A DNA stretch of 64,000 nt from NCBI GenBank assembly GCA_033032865.1, contig JAWHQI010000752.1:62001-126000 (forward strand), given 5' to 3'. Source of the DNA: Dactylorhiza incarnata. Its lineage: Eukaryota > Streptophyta > Magnoliopsida > Asparagales > Orchidaceae. The notes under the pieces are model-generated. The model had not been told where the DNA came from, ran no database searches, and saw only the letters and a list, made by a program, of their open reading frames with translations. The translations under genes and the position numbers were made by a program. Positions 46,869 to 55,667 of the stretch are shown here, in pieces; positions within the stretch are counted from its first letter, which is position 1, and each line of letters starts with the position of its first letter.

Positions 46869-48539
46869 TCAAGGGTAGAATCGTTTCAAATCATCCCCAC
46901 TCCGAGCCCGGTCAAGGGGTATCCCTTCCACATCCTGGAGGTGATACCCCCCCGACTTGAGCACCTCACTTACAATATACGGGCCTTCCCAGTTGGGGTT
47001 AAGCTTACCCACTGTGGCCCCCCTGCCGGCCGCATCGACCTTTTTCAGGACTAGGTCCCCTTTCTGGAAGTGCTTGATCCGGATATGTTTGTCAAAATAT
47101 CGAGCCATCCGCCTCTTGACCTCTTCCTGCCTGATGGTGGCCAAATCCCGGAGTTCTTCCACCACGTCCAAGGATAGCCTCTGCTCGGCATTGTTACCTT
47201 CTAGCCACTCTTCATCCCCCTCGCATGCAGCGGTCACCCGTGGGGTCTTTACCTCGAACTCTATGGGGAGAACGACCTCGGACCCGTGGGAGAGCTTGAA
47301 TGGAGTCTCCCCGGTGGCGGTGTTCGGAGTAGTCCTCATGGCCCAGAGGACGGAGGGTAGTTGTTCCACCCAACTTCCTCGTAGGTTTTCCACTTTCTTT
47401 TTTAGCAGGTTGACGATTATCTTGTTTGCCGCCTCCACTTGCCCATTGCTCCTTGGGTGGTGGACTGAAGCAAACCTGAGGTCAATGCCGAGCTGAGTGC
47501 AAAAGTCGACAAACTCTTCACTCGCAAACTGTGGTCCATTGTCCGTTACTATGGCTAGAGGGAGCCCATGTCTGCAGATTATTTCCCCCCACACAAAATT
47601 CCTTACAACCTGAGAGGTTACCTTAGCTAGCGCCTTCACCTCTACCCACTTGGAGAAGTAATCGATCATGACTAGTAGGAACTTCCTCTGACCGCTGGCT
47701 TGGGGAAAGGGGCCGACCAGGTCTAACCCCCATATGGCGAAGGGCCAGGGGGCCGTGATGGTCCGGAGCTTCTGAGTGGGGAGGAGTTGGAGCGGAGCAT
47801 AGAGTTGGCACTTCTGACACTTTCTTGTGAACTCTGCTGCATCCTTGCTGAGAGTGGGCCAGAAGTAGCCTTGTCTCAACACCCTCCCTTCCAGGGTCCG
47901 ACTCCCGGAGTGACTGCCGCACTCCCCGGAGTGACTGCCGCACTCCCCGGAGTGGATTTCTTCCAGCACCCTCGGGACCTCCTTCTCGGAGACACAACGA
48001 GCCAGGAGTCCCGAGAGAGTCTTTCTATATAGCCCCCCTGCATGCAAAGAGTAATATGCGGACTTATACCTGAAGCGCCTCTTGTCCACATCCTCTCCAG
48101 GGAACTGTCCGGAGGATAGGAAGGTGATGAATGGATCCATCCACGAGGCCTGCTGATCCACTTCCATCGACTCTCCCTCCTCGATGGAGGTCCGGAAGAG
48201 TTCCGAAGTCGTTCCCCCCGCTCGAGGACCGAACTTGGCTAGGAGGTCTGCCTGGGTGCTCTCCTCCCTCGGCACATGTTTGATTGAGAAGGTGCGGAAC
48301 TGCCCGATGACTCCCTTAACCTTCTCCAGGTATAGTAGGAGGGTTGGATCCTTTGCTTCAAACTCTCCTTTGATCTGGCATGCCACCACCATGGAGTCGG
48401 TGGAGACCTCCACGTCCTGCACACCCAGTTCCCGGGCCAGCCGAAGGCCCGCTATCACTGCTTCGTACTCCGCCTGGTTGTTGGTGATCGGGAAACGGAT
48501 GTTCAAGGCTTGCTCAATCCGAGTCCCCTGAGGACTCAC
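46869..48539 (-). CDS. pol: Tat-A second RNase H (rest) and integrase
   Basis: 556 residues, a continuation of pol after the homopolymer frameshift; the stated Met is not the true start. Residues 1-110 complete the archaeal-type RNase H typical of Tat elements (NNQAEYEAVIAGLRLA, STDSMVV, VPREESTQADLLAK). Integrase follows. Its HHCC zinc domain has H196, C241 and C244, with the segment GECGSHS duplicated at 198-204 and 205-211. The catalytic triad is D273 (GLDLVGPF), D333 (VTDNGPQF) and E369 (NGQVEAANK), spaced D,D-35-E. A GPY-type C-terminal region (NWEGPYIV) lies near 516-523. All catalytic residues are kept. The effect of the 7-residue duplication is unknown. Confidence 0.93.
   Translation of the reverse strand: MSPQGTRIEQALNIRFPITNNQAEYEAVIAGLRLARELGVQDVEVSTDSMVVACQIKGEFEAKDPTLLLYLEKVKGVIGQFRTFSIKHVPREESTQADLLAKFGPRAGGTTSELFRTSIEEGESMEVDQQASWMDPFITFLSSGQFPGEDVDKRRFRYKSAYYSLHAGGLYRKTLSGLLARCVSEKEVPRVLEEIHSGECGSHSGECGSHSGSRTLEGRVLRQGYFWPTLSKDAAEFTRKCQKCQLYAPLQLLPTQKLRTITAPWPFAIWGLDLVGPFPQASGQRKFLLVMIDYFSKWVEVKALAKVTSQVVRNFVWGEIICRHGLPLAIVTDNGPQFASEEFVDFCTQLGIDLRFASVHHPRSNGQVEAANKIIVNLLKKKVENLRGSWVEQLPSVLWAMRTTPNTATGETPFKLSHGSEVVLPIEFEVKTPRVTAACEGDEEWLEGNNAEQRLSLDVVEELRDLATIRQEEVKRRMARYFDKHIRIKHFQKGDLVLKKVDAAGRGATVGKLNPNWEGPYIVSEVLKSGGYHLQDVEGIPLDRARSGDDLKRFYP
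47907..47948 (-). repeat. 21-bp tandem duplication in integrase zinc domain
   Basis: Two perfect 21-bp copies (47907-47927, 47928-47948) plus the start of a third. In frame, they duplicate GECGSHS between the two histidines of the HHCC motif. Confidence 0.93.
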
Positions 48540-50202
48540 CAGGACTATCCCCCCCCCCCCCCCCGAAGGAGTGTTTTCCCGACGCTCCGTCCACCAACAT
48601 CTTCCATGCTTCTGGGGGAGGTGGCTCGTGCTCCCCCACTTCGGTCGCGTAGTCGGCCATGAAGTCTGCCACTGCTTGAGCCCTGATGGATGTCCTGGGT
48701 ACGAAGGTGATATTGAACTCGCTTAACTCCATGGACCACTTTGCCAACCTTCCTGAGTGCTCCACCCCTTCCATGATTTTGCGGAGCGGATGGTCGGTCA
48801 CTACTTTAATTGAATGGGCCTGAAAGTAAGGCCGAAGCCTCCGGGCCGATACCACCAAGGCGAAGGCTAACTTTTCTAGGATTGGGTATCGGAGTTCCGC
48901 CTTCTTCAGCACTCGGCTAACATAGTAGATTGGGAACTGTTTCTTCCCCTCCTCCCGGATTAGCACGGAACTTACTGCCTCGGATCCTACCCCTAGGTAT
49001 AGAGATAGGTCCTCTCCTGGTCTCGGTCCCTGGAGCAGAGGGGTTTGAGTGAGCTGTTCTTTCAGGGCTTGGAAGGCCCTCTCGCATTCCGGGGTCCATT
49101 CGAACTTCTTGTTTCCCCGCAGTACTTTGAAAAAAGGTGCACATTTTTCTCCCGCCTTGGAGAGGAATCTACTGAGCCCAGCCAATTTCCCTATGAGGCT
49201 CTGGACCTCCTTCGGGTTCCTTGGCGACTCTAATTCCATCACCGCTTTAACTTTGTCCGGGTTGGGCTCCACTCCCGTGGGGGTGTGCAAATGGCCCAGG
49301 AACTTCCCTCGGCTTGCCCCGAAGACACACTTCAAGGGATTGAGCTTCATCTTGTACCGCCGCAGGGTCCCAAATGTCTCTTCGAGGTCTCGGAGGTGGG
49401 TCCCGAGGTCTCGGCTCTTAACCATGAGGTCGTCGACATAGACCTCTAAATTTCTTCCTTTCTGTTCGCGGAAGACCCTATCCATCATCCTTTGGTATGT
49501 TGCCCCTGCGTTCTTGAGCCCGAAGGGCATCATCTTATAGCAATAACATCCATCCCCCGTGATGAAGGAAACGTCCTTAATGTCCGGGGGATGCATGCGG
49601 ATTTGATGGTAACCTGAAAAAGCATCTAAGAAGGACATTACAGTAAAACCGACGGCTGAGTCAACCAGCGCGTCGATTCTGGGCAAGGGGTAGCAATCTT
49701 TCGGGCATGCTTTATTAAGAAGTGAAAAATCGATACACATACGCCACTTACCTCCACCCTTCTTCACCATAACGACATTGGAGACCCAGCCTGGATACTG
49801 GATCTCCGATACAAATCCGGCCTGCAGGAGTTTGCCCACCTCCTCGCGGATGGGCCCTTCTAGCTTGTCTGCGACGACCCTCCTCTTCTGGCGGATGGGG
49901 CGGGCACCGGGGTCGAGGTTGAGGCGATGACACGCCACATCCGCGTCGATCCCGGGCATTTCTGCGGCGCTCCAAGCGAAGACGTCCACGTTCTGCTGCA
50001 CGCAAGCCAGAATCTCCGCTTGATCTCCTGGGCTGAGTCCTCCGCTGACCCGGACTTTTTCCACCACCCCCAGCCGGGTGATGACCTCGAGCTCCACGAC
50101 CTCGTCCACGGCCTCCAACCGGGACTGCTCCCCCCAAGCCTTTTCTTCCTCAGCACAAGCGGGAGCCGGGATCTCTTCCTCGACTCCCTCTCCTAACACC
50201 AT
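48514..50202 (-). CDS. pol: Tat-A reverse transcriptase-RNase H, start of second RNase H
   Basis: 562 residues in the same frame as gag-pro, downstream of a UAG. RT spans about 110-330, with FLDAFSGYHQI holding the first catalytic Asp and YVDD at 255-258. RNase H follows at about 380-505, with VVTDHPL and the closing VADFMADY. A second, archaeal-type RNase H begins at WKMLVDGASG (533) but runs into a run of 16 C on the + strand (48549-48564). This shifts the frame by one, so the last 16 residues are spurious. The remainder continues in the ORF ending at 46869. The first Met is nominal; translation probably comes from gag-pro. Confidence 0.93.
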   Translation of the reverse strand: MVLGEGVEEEIPAPACAEEEKAWGEQSRLEAVDEVVELEVITRLGVVEKVRVSGGLSPGDQAEILACVQQNVDVFAWSAAEMPGIDADVACHRLNLDPGARPIRQKRRVVADKLEGPIREEVGKLLQAGFVSEIQYPGWVSNVVMVKKGGGKWRMCIDFSLLNKACPKDCYPLPRIDALVDSAVGFTVMSFLDAFSGYHQIRMHPPDIKDVSFITGDGCYCYKMMPFGLKNAGATYQRMMDRVFREQKGRNLEVYVDDLMVKSRDLGTHLRDLEETFGTLRRYKMKLNPLKCVFGASRGKFLGHLHTPTGVEPNPDKVKAVMELESPRNPKEVQSLIGKLAGLSRFLSKAGEKCAPFFKVLRGNKKFEWTPECERAFQALKEQLTQTPLLQGPRPGEDLSLYLGVGSEAVSSVLIREEGKKQFPIYYVSRVLKKAELRYPILEKLAFALVVSARRLRPYFQAHSIKVVTDHPLRKIMEGVEHSGRLAKWSMELSEFNITFVPRTSIRAQAVADFMADYATEVGEHEPPPPEAWKMLVDGASGKHSFGGGGGDSPGESSGDSD

Positions 50203-50223
50203 CAGCTCTTCCGCCCTTTCCTC

Positions 50224-52512
50224 CTAGGCCTTCTCTTCTTCTTCCTTTCTCTCCGCCCGGGGTATCTCAGCCACCCCTTCCTGGGCATGAACTTCACCTC
50301 CCTTCTTCTCTTCAGCCACCCCCAGACCTCCGGCTTCGGCTACCTCCTCCATCACCTTATCCCACTCCTCGGCTTCTCCCATCCAGGAGATGGTGTTGAC
50401 GGCCGTCACGTAGCACTGTCTTGCTACCTTGGGATCCCCCCTGACCCGCACCTGGACCCCTCCGTCGTTGAACTTGAGGCACTGATGAAAAGTGGAGGGG
50501 ACGCAACGGAACGCGCTGATGAGTGGCCGTCCGAAGATGGCGCTGTAACTGCTCGGGGCGTCCACTATGACAAAGCGACAGTTCCGAGACTGCCCACCCA
50601 GGGTCACATGGAGCCCTACCCCTCCTTCTACTTCCTTCCTCTCTCCCGAAAATCCGAACAGAGGGCCATCCGAGGCCAACACCCTTCTGGGCTCCACCTC
50701 CATCTTGTCGAATGCCTTCTTGAAGATGACATTGACCGAACTCCCATTGTCCACTAGGATTCGGGAGACGGTGAAGTTCTCGATCGCCGTCTGGATGACC
50801 AGCGCATCGCAGAACGGGTCTTCGTAGCTCGGCATGTCCTTTTGGGTGAAAATAATTTTTTCGGCCGGGGGTGGAGCGGTGGATGTTGACGCTACGCTCC
50901 GGCGGTAGATGGTATGGAGACTAGCCTTGCGGGTCGCCTCCACCCCTACCCCCCCATGGATCACTCCGATCCCTCCTCTATTCCCCAGATCTGCTCTATC
51001 CTCACATCTTTCCTCCTCCTCCTCCCGAGGTTCCACCTCCACGATCCTTAATGGTTGCTGCGGTGGTGGCGCGGGTGCTCGGCCCCTCTTCACCTCCAGG
51101 AACTCCAGACAGGTGTTCTTGGAGTGGCCTTCCACATCGTGGAAGATGCAATAGGGCACCGCCGCTTCCCTTGCCCCGGTCTCTGCTATCCTGTTCCTTC
51201 TTCTCCTAGCGGCCGCCGCCTCCGCTTCTCCTCCTCTTCCCCTTCCTCTTCCCCGGCCAATTGCCATGGCCTGTTGAGGTGGGGGAGGCAACTGCATCGG
51301 GCCTTGCCTCCACCCCAACTGGGGGGGTCTCCATTGTCCCTCGAAACGGTTACCCCTTCCTGCGCCATAACCCCTTCCTTGCCCCTGCACTCCTCCACCG
51401 TGCGGCCTCCATCCCCCCTCCGGGGCCCGGGGCTCTTCTCTTCTTCTGACCTCTTGCTGCCTCATCTCCGGCTCACTGAGCTTTGCCAGCCTCTTGGTGA
51501 GCTCTGGGTTGGCTTCTTCGCTTGCTACTTCCTCCGCCACCCTCTCCACCAGCTCCTCATAGGAGACGGGGGCCTTCCTTTTCAATGCCATCTTGAAGAA
51601 ACTTTCCTTCAACCCGACCGTGAAGGCGAGTTGAAGTGCAAACCCGGGCACCTCCTGAGTGAGCTGCACTTCCTCCTGGAACCGATCCGCGTACTGAGCC
51701 AACGTCTCCCTGGACTCCTGCTTCACCGCGAAGAGGGAATCAGCATCCTTCTTCCTCCTCTTTGAAGTTGAAAATCTCAACAAGAAACTTCGGCGCAGGT
51801 CCTCGAACGCGTAGATGGAGCCTGCCGGAAGTGAATGAAACCAGTCCCTGGCCTTCTCCTTGAGAGTGACGGCGAAGAGCCGACACTTGAATGCATCGGA
51901 CATCGGCCTGATGGAGACCGAGTCCTCGAAAGACTGCAGATGCTGAACTGGGTCATCTCTGCCATTGTAGTACACTCTATCCCATTCTCCGAATCCCGCT
52001 GGAACGGGTGCAGACAACACTAATTCGCAGAAGGGGCTTCCCCCTCCTACCATCTTCTCTCGCTCGGCTCGCGGACCCAGCTCGCTCGCCAAGCCTGGGA
52101 TCGCACTCGCGAGGGCGACGCTCGCCTGAACCACCCCGACTGTCGTCGCATCTTCCTGGCGCGCGCTCGCCTGCGCCGCGCTCGCTGGGGCAGAGCTCGT
52201 CGGCACCGAATTCGCCGGCGCGGAGCTCGCTAACACCGGGCTCGCCGGACTGGCGAACAGCACTCGCCCTTCCCTGTCATGTCCTGGTTCAATGGCAACT
52301 TCTTTTCCAGCCCTTCCTCCTGGTGCCCTCTCGTTGACTGCTGTTGGGGGAGTGGTCGCCTGAGGTGCCGGGGTCGCAAACTCACTTCGCAGAGCCGTGA
52401 CCGTGAACCCCAAGGTGTCGAGCACCTCCTTCCTGAAATCCGCGAACATCCTAGCCATTGCTTCCTGAGGGGTCTCGCCGAACTCCTCGCCCTGCTCTTC
52501 ATCCCCAGCCAT
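50224..52512 (-). CDS. gag-pro: Tat-A Gag-protease
   Basis: Structural protein and protease of Tat-A, 762 residues, starting 56 bp downstream of the LTR. Residues 1-165 are Ala/Ser-rich. Residues about 175-310 resemble the retrotransposon Gag core (DWFHSLP, FSTSKRRKKDADSL, TVGLKESFF). Residues 375-435 are Arg/Gly-rich with RGRGRGRGG. A C-x3-H-x4-H-x4-C-like zinc motif (CIFHDVEGHSKNTC) lies at 455-468. Protease follows, with active site LVDNGSS near 587-592 and IFGRP near 659. The frame ends at a UAG (50224-50226), beyond which the same frame stays open into the RT ORF. It may need read-through, or the stop may be a point mutation. Confidence 0.93.
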   Translation of the reverse strand: MAGDEEQGEEFGETPQEAMARMFADFRKEVLDTLGFTVTALRSEFATPAPQATTPPTAVNERAPGGRAGKEVAIEPGHDREGRVLFASPASPVLASSAPANSVPTSSAPASAAQASARQEDATTVGVVQASVALASAIPGLASELGPRAEREKMVGGGSPFCELVLSAPVPAGFGEWDRVYYNGRDDPVQHLQSFEDSVSIRPMSDAFKCRLFAVTLKEKARDWFHSLPAGSIYAFEDLRRSFLLRFSTSKRRKKDADSLFAVKQESRETLAQYADRFQEEVQLTQEVPGFALQLAFTVGLKESFFKMALKRKAPVSYEELVERVAEEVASEEANPELTKRLAKLSEPEMRQQEVRRREEPRAPEGGWRPHGGGVQGQGRGYGAGRGNRFEGQWRPPQLGWRQGPMQLPPPPQQAMAIGRGRGRGRGGEAEAAAARRRRNRIAETGAREAAVPYCIFHDVEGHSKNTCLEFLEVKRGRAPAPPPQQPLRIVEVEPREEEEERCEDRADLGNRGGIGVIHGGVGVEATRKASLHTIYRRSVASTSTAPPPAEKIIFTQKDMPSYEDPFCDALVIQTAIENFTVSRILVDNGSSVNVIFKKAFDKMEVEPRRVLASDGPLFGFSGERKEVEGGVGLHVTLGGQSRNCRFVIVDAPSSYSAIFGRPLISAFRCVPSTFHQCLKFNDGGVQVRVRGDPKVARQCYVTAVNTISWMGEAEEWDKVMEEVAEAGGLGVAEEKKGGEVHAQEGVAEIPRAERKEEEEKA

Positions 52513-52548
52513 AACTCTTCCTTGGGACTTTCTTGAACCAGCCGCGCT

Positions 52549-52565
52549 CCACGCTCACCGCACCA
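52549..52565 (-). other. Tat-A candidate primer binding site
   Basis: Read on the minus strand, TGGTGCGGTGAGCGTGG begins 3 bases inside the 5' LTR, as expected for pairing with a tRNA 3' end (CCA). I have not identified the tRNA. Confidence 0.7.
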
Positions 52566-52568
52566 AAA

Positions 52569-53535
52569 TGTTGAAACCGATTTCTCGATCTCTAGTGGAG
52601 CTCGGGGCCCTCACCGAAATAAGAGGCGGCTAGCCCTTACCGGTCCCTCGGGAGAGGTAAGACCGACGATTTGAGCAAAGAACAAAGACCCTAGTCTCAG
52701 CGAGGAGGTCCCTCCACTAACCCGGAAGATCGTTGAGCGCTTCCCCTCCCAAGCCAAAGCTAAGACTCGGGCACCTTGGAGAGCTAGAGAGCACAAACCA
52801 AAGCGACCTAGGGAGAGAAGAGCCCAAAGATAATGAACCGGTCCTTCTCCAAGGTGCCCTTTGAGGTCTATTTATAGATTTTAGTTTGGTGGTCTGTCAA
52901 TAACCAAATCCCGCTGTCCATTCTCACTATCCGCACACCGGATTGGTCTGCCAACAGCCAAACTCCGCTGTTTGGAGAGGCTAAACGCAGACCACCGGGG
53001 GCTTCTTGGTAAAAAATCCCTTCCTGGACTTTTACGGGGCGAGCCAGCCCGCTTCGCGACCTCCCTCGCGAGTGGAGCTCGCGAGCCTCGGGGTCGGCGA
53101 ACCCCAGAGGTATTGTCAGCACTCACTCTAGGCGGGCTCGCCTAGCGGACTCCTTCCTCGGATGGTTGGGCTCGCTGATAGCAACCTGGCCAAGCCGACT
53201 GCCCTCGCGATCGGAGCTCGCGAACCCCTGGGTCGGCGAACCCCAGGATGGCTATCCGCACCCCAAAATGGCTAACTGTACCCCAAGAGTGGCTAACTGT
53301 ACCCCAAGGTTCCGGGCTCGCCTGGCGAGCTCCCTTCTCAGCTGGTCGGGCTCGCATGCACTGCCCTCGCCGAGCTTCAAAAGAGCCGGTTACCCTCCCT
53401 TCGCTGGGCTCGCTCGCCTGCGCAGTCTCTTGCTCTTCCTTGGCCTGCCTCGCCGGAGATCAGGGTTCGCCCCTCTTGGCTCGCCTCCTTGAGCGCGAGC
53501 TTTGGTTGCTTCCTGGCGAATATCGGGGTTGTACA
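52569..53535 (-). repeat. Tat-A LTR (5' LTR of the element)
   Basis: Exactly the same length as the left copy, with 7 substitutions by hand comparison. It should drive the minus-strand genomic RNA from its TATA box at about 52868-52877. Confidence 0.95.
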
Positions 53536-53540
53536 CTAAG
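53536..53540. repeat. Tat-A target duplication, right
   Basis: CTAAG directly after the right LTR, continuing into CCTCATCACC of the 5S spacer. This confirms an intact insertion. Confidence 0.95.
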
Positions 53541-53760
53541 CCTCATCACCAGACATAAGTTCGCGCTCACGCCCGAAATCAAAGCCGCATCCCCACTCTG
53601 GGGTCCCCGCGGAGAGCCGGGCGGCGTGGCGAACAGGCCGTTGCCCGTCGACCAAATTTTCGTCGAAAATTGCTTAATCTGATTTGAAACGAAGCCCGCA
53701 TGCTGGAAGAGCGCACCTCGGGGTGAGTGGCATAAAGAGAAAGTGTCGGAGAATTCTAAC

Positions 53761-53880
53761 GTGTGCGACCATACCAGCACTAGAGCACCGGATCCCATCA
53801 GAACTCTGCAGTTAAGCGTGCTTGGGCGAGAGTAGTACTGGGATGGTTGACCTCCTGGGAAGTCCTCGTGTTGCAGCCAT
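53761..53880 (+). rRNA. 5S rRNA, diverged right-edge copy
   Basis: In class c position with CACCGG and CCTGGGAAG. Private changes: CTCTGCAG before the A box, GGATGGTTGACC in the C box, and GCAGCC instead of GCACCC at the 3' end, which breaks a helix I pair. Probably weak or inactive. Confidence 0.93.
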
Positions 53881-54668
53881 CTTTTGCCGCTCGGGTGGAG
53901 AAACACCCCTTTTTTACCTCCGACGAAAGCGCGCTCCCTCTGAACGCGGATCCCGATGCGCCGTGGGAGGGAGCTAATCCATCGGCGCTTCATGGGTGCA
54001 AGGATCCCTAGGCGCACCGGTTACCACCTTTGCCCCGTGTTCATTCGTGACCCGAAGTAACCGTCCGCTCTGCAACACCCCCACACTTCAGTTCGCGCGG
54101 CGTGGAATTGGTGGCATTTTTGGCATCAACAGAACGAACACGGGACATGAGGATCATGAGTGGACGATGAACGGAAAGTGGCAATGAAGATGCGTGGTTT
54201 AGTTCAAAAATGCACGCAAACTTCAAATGGCCATAACTTTTGATCCGTTCGTCTGATTTTCAGCCCACAATATGTTTTCGGGAAGGTCTCGGCGATGCCC
54301 ATCCATTGGCGAATGGTGGGAACCCGTTCGACATCATACCGCGCTCTCAAATCGGCCAGATTCAACTCTGCTTAAAGGTTATCTCGGTTTTTCTCTTTCG
54401 GCAATTTCGTCCTTATGGATATGTCACCGAAGAATTCTAAAAACCCTTCCAATTGTCCAGAAAAACCTATGAGAAACGACGGCTTCGACCCCGTGCTAGC
54501 CGAGGTTACGGCCTCTCAGGACAAGCTGATTACCTGACTGAGTGTGCGGCGAGTAAAGAAGATAAGCCATCTGATGGCCACGCTAAACATATGTTGTGAC
54601 CTGATGCATAGGATTTCTCCAACCCTTCTCGCGAGCTCCATAAGGTCATATCGTGCACTCATCCAAAC

Positions 54669-55495
54669 TGTTGAAACCGACTACTCGGTCTCTGTGGAGT
54701 TCGGGGCCCTCAACGAGGCTGAGGGGCGACCAACCCTTACTTCCCCCAAGGGAGAGCTCTAGGTTGAAGGTGTCGGAACTAAGAACTGGACCAAGGGCTT
54801 AGCGGGGAGGTCCCGCCACGTACCCGGAAGTCCCCTTGGAACTTCCCCTCCCCAGCCACTACTAAGCTTGGGCACCACTGGAGCCTCTCCTCACCCCCTA
54901 GAGAGACTTGGGGAGGGAGAGGGAGAAGGAGAGAGCTAGCCTAGGATGAGAGATCTCTCCAAATGGTGCCCCCTTGGTCCTATTTATAGGATTTTCGGAT
55001 CTGGGCTGCAAATAACCTAAACTGGACTGCAGAATACCCAAAATACCCTCGGATCTGGACTGCGAATAGCCAAAACCGGACTGCAAATAGCCAAATCCCG
55101 CTGTTCTGGGATGCTAAACGCAGACCAACCCCCCCTCCTTTTCTGGTGGGTGTGAGGGGTTACCTCTGCTGGGGCTGGGCGAGAGCTGGGCTAGCGCCCG
55201 GCGGTATTGCTACCGCCGGCGCTAGCGTCTCGCCCCCTACTGCTGGGGACGGGGGCGAGAGGAGCTCGCCCCCCTTGCCTTGGGGCTGGGCGAGAGCTGG
55301 GCTAGCGCCCGGCGGTATCGCTACCGCCGGCGCTAGCGTCTCGCCCCCTACTGCTGGGGACGGGGGCGAGAGGAACTCGCCCCCCTTGCCTTGGGGCTGG
55401 GCGAGAGCTGGGCTAGCGCCCGACGGTATCGCTACCGCCGGCGCTAGCGTCTCACCCCCTACTGCTGGGGACGGGGGCGAGAGGAGCTCGCCCCC
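54669..55495 (-). mobile_element. Tat-B, interrupted Tat-type LTR
   Basis: Starts TGTTGAAACCGA like the Tat-A LTR and shares GGGGCCCTCA, a CCCGGAAG segment and the palindromic TATA box CCTATTTATAGG (54979-54990), but is otherwise a different family. By analogy it lies on the minus strand. Its left end abuts the -1 base of a 5S gene; CAAAC (54664-54668) is the expected target duplication, whose partner would lie outside the window. Athila-2 interrupts it after 827 bp. Whether a full element or a solo LTR continues beyond the window cannot be seen. Confidence 0.85.
55170..55495 (+). repeat. 111-bp GC-rich tandem repeat in Tat-B LTR
   Basis: Three units starting at 55170, 55281 and 55392; the last is cut by Athila-2. 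Each contains a strong inverted repeat (CTAGCGCCCGGCGGTA against TACCGCCGGCGCTAG, one bulge) and a second one (GGCGAG..CTCGCC). Confidence 0.92.
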
Positions 55496-55667
55496 TGATG
55501 AGTAGTATTTTTATAACTTTTTAACAGAAAATCTTGTAAATATTTAATATGAATTCTCTATTTTATGTCAAATTTAGGTTATAAGTAGTTCTTTTTGTAA
55601 TTTTGATTCTAACTTAGCTTAATTTCGATATTTGCAGATTTTTGGGACAAATCGGGAAAAATGGCAT

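Larger units (their letters stand above)
26820..53535 (-). mobile_element. Tat-A, complete Tat/Retand-type Ty3/gypsy element
   Basis: Full-length LTR retrotransposon on the minus strand. It has two 967-bp LTRs with TG..CA ends and a 5-bp target duplication CTAAG (26815-26819 and 53536-53540) in a 5S short spacer. Order in its own direction: LTR, PBS, gag-PR, RT-RNase H, second RNase H-integrase, 97-bp tandem repeats, a region with two antisense genes, PPT, LTR. The second RNase H before integrase and the antisense genes near the 3' LTR are hallmarks of the Tat lineage. Athila-1 (13.8 kb) is inserted in the tandem repeats. The LTRs differ at 7 sites by my count (0.7%). Coding defects are few: one in-frame UAG and one homopolymer frameshift. 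Confidence 0.96.
53536..54668 (+). repeat. 5S rDNA array (right part)
   Basis: The array resumes after Tat-A in the same register: rest of a short spacer, one 5S gene, and a complete long spacer (53881-54668) ending ATCCAAAC, where the next 5S gene would begin. It is slightly more diverged than units to the left. Confidence 0.95.

Noticed and set aside
55146..55505. 119-residue Gly/Ala/Pro-rich ORF
   Set aside because: Produced by the 111-bp repeat, whose length happens to be a multiple of three; no protein family recognised.
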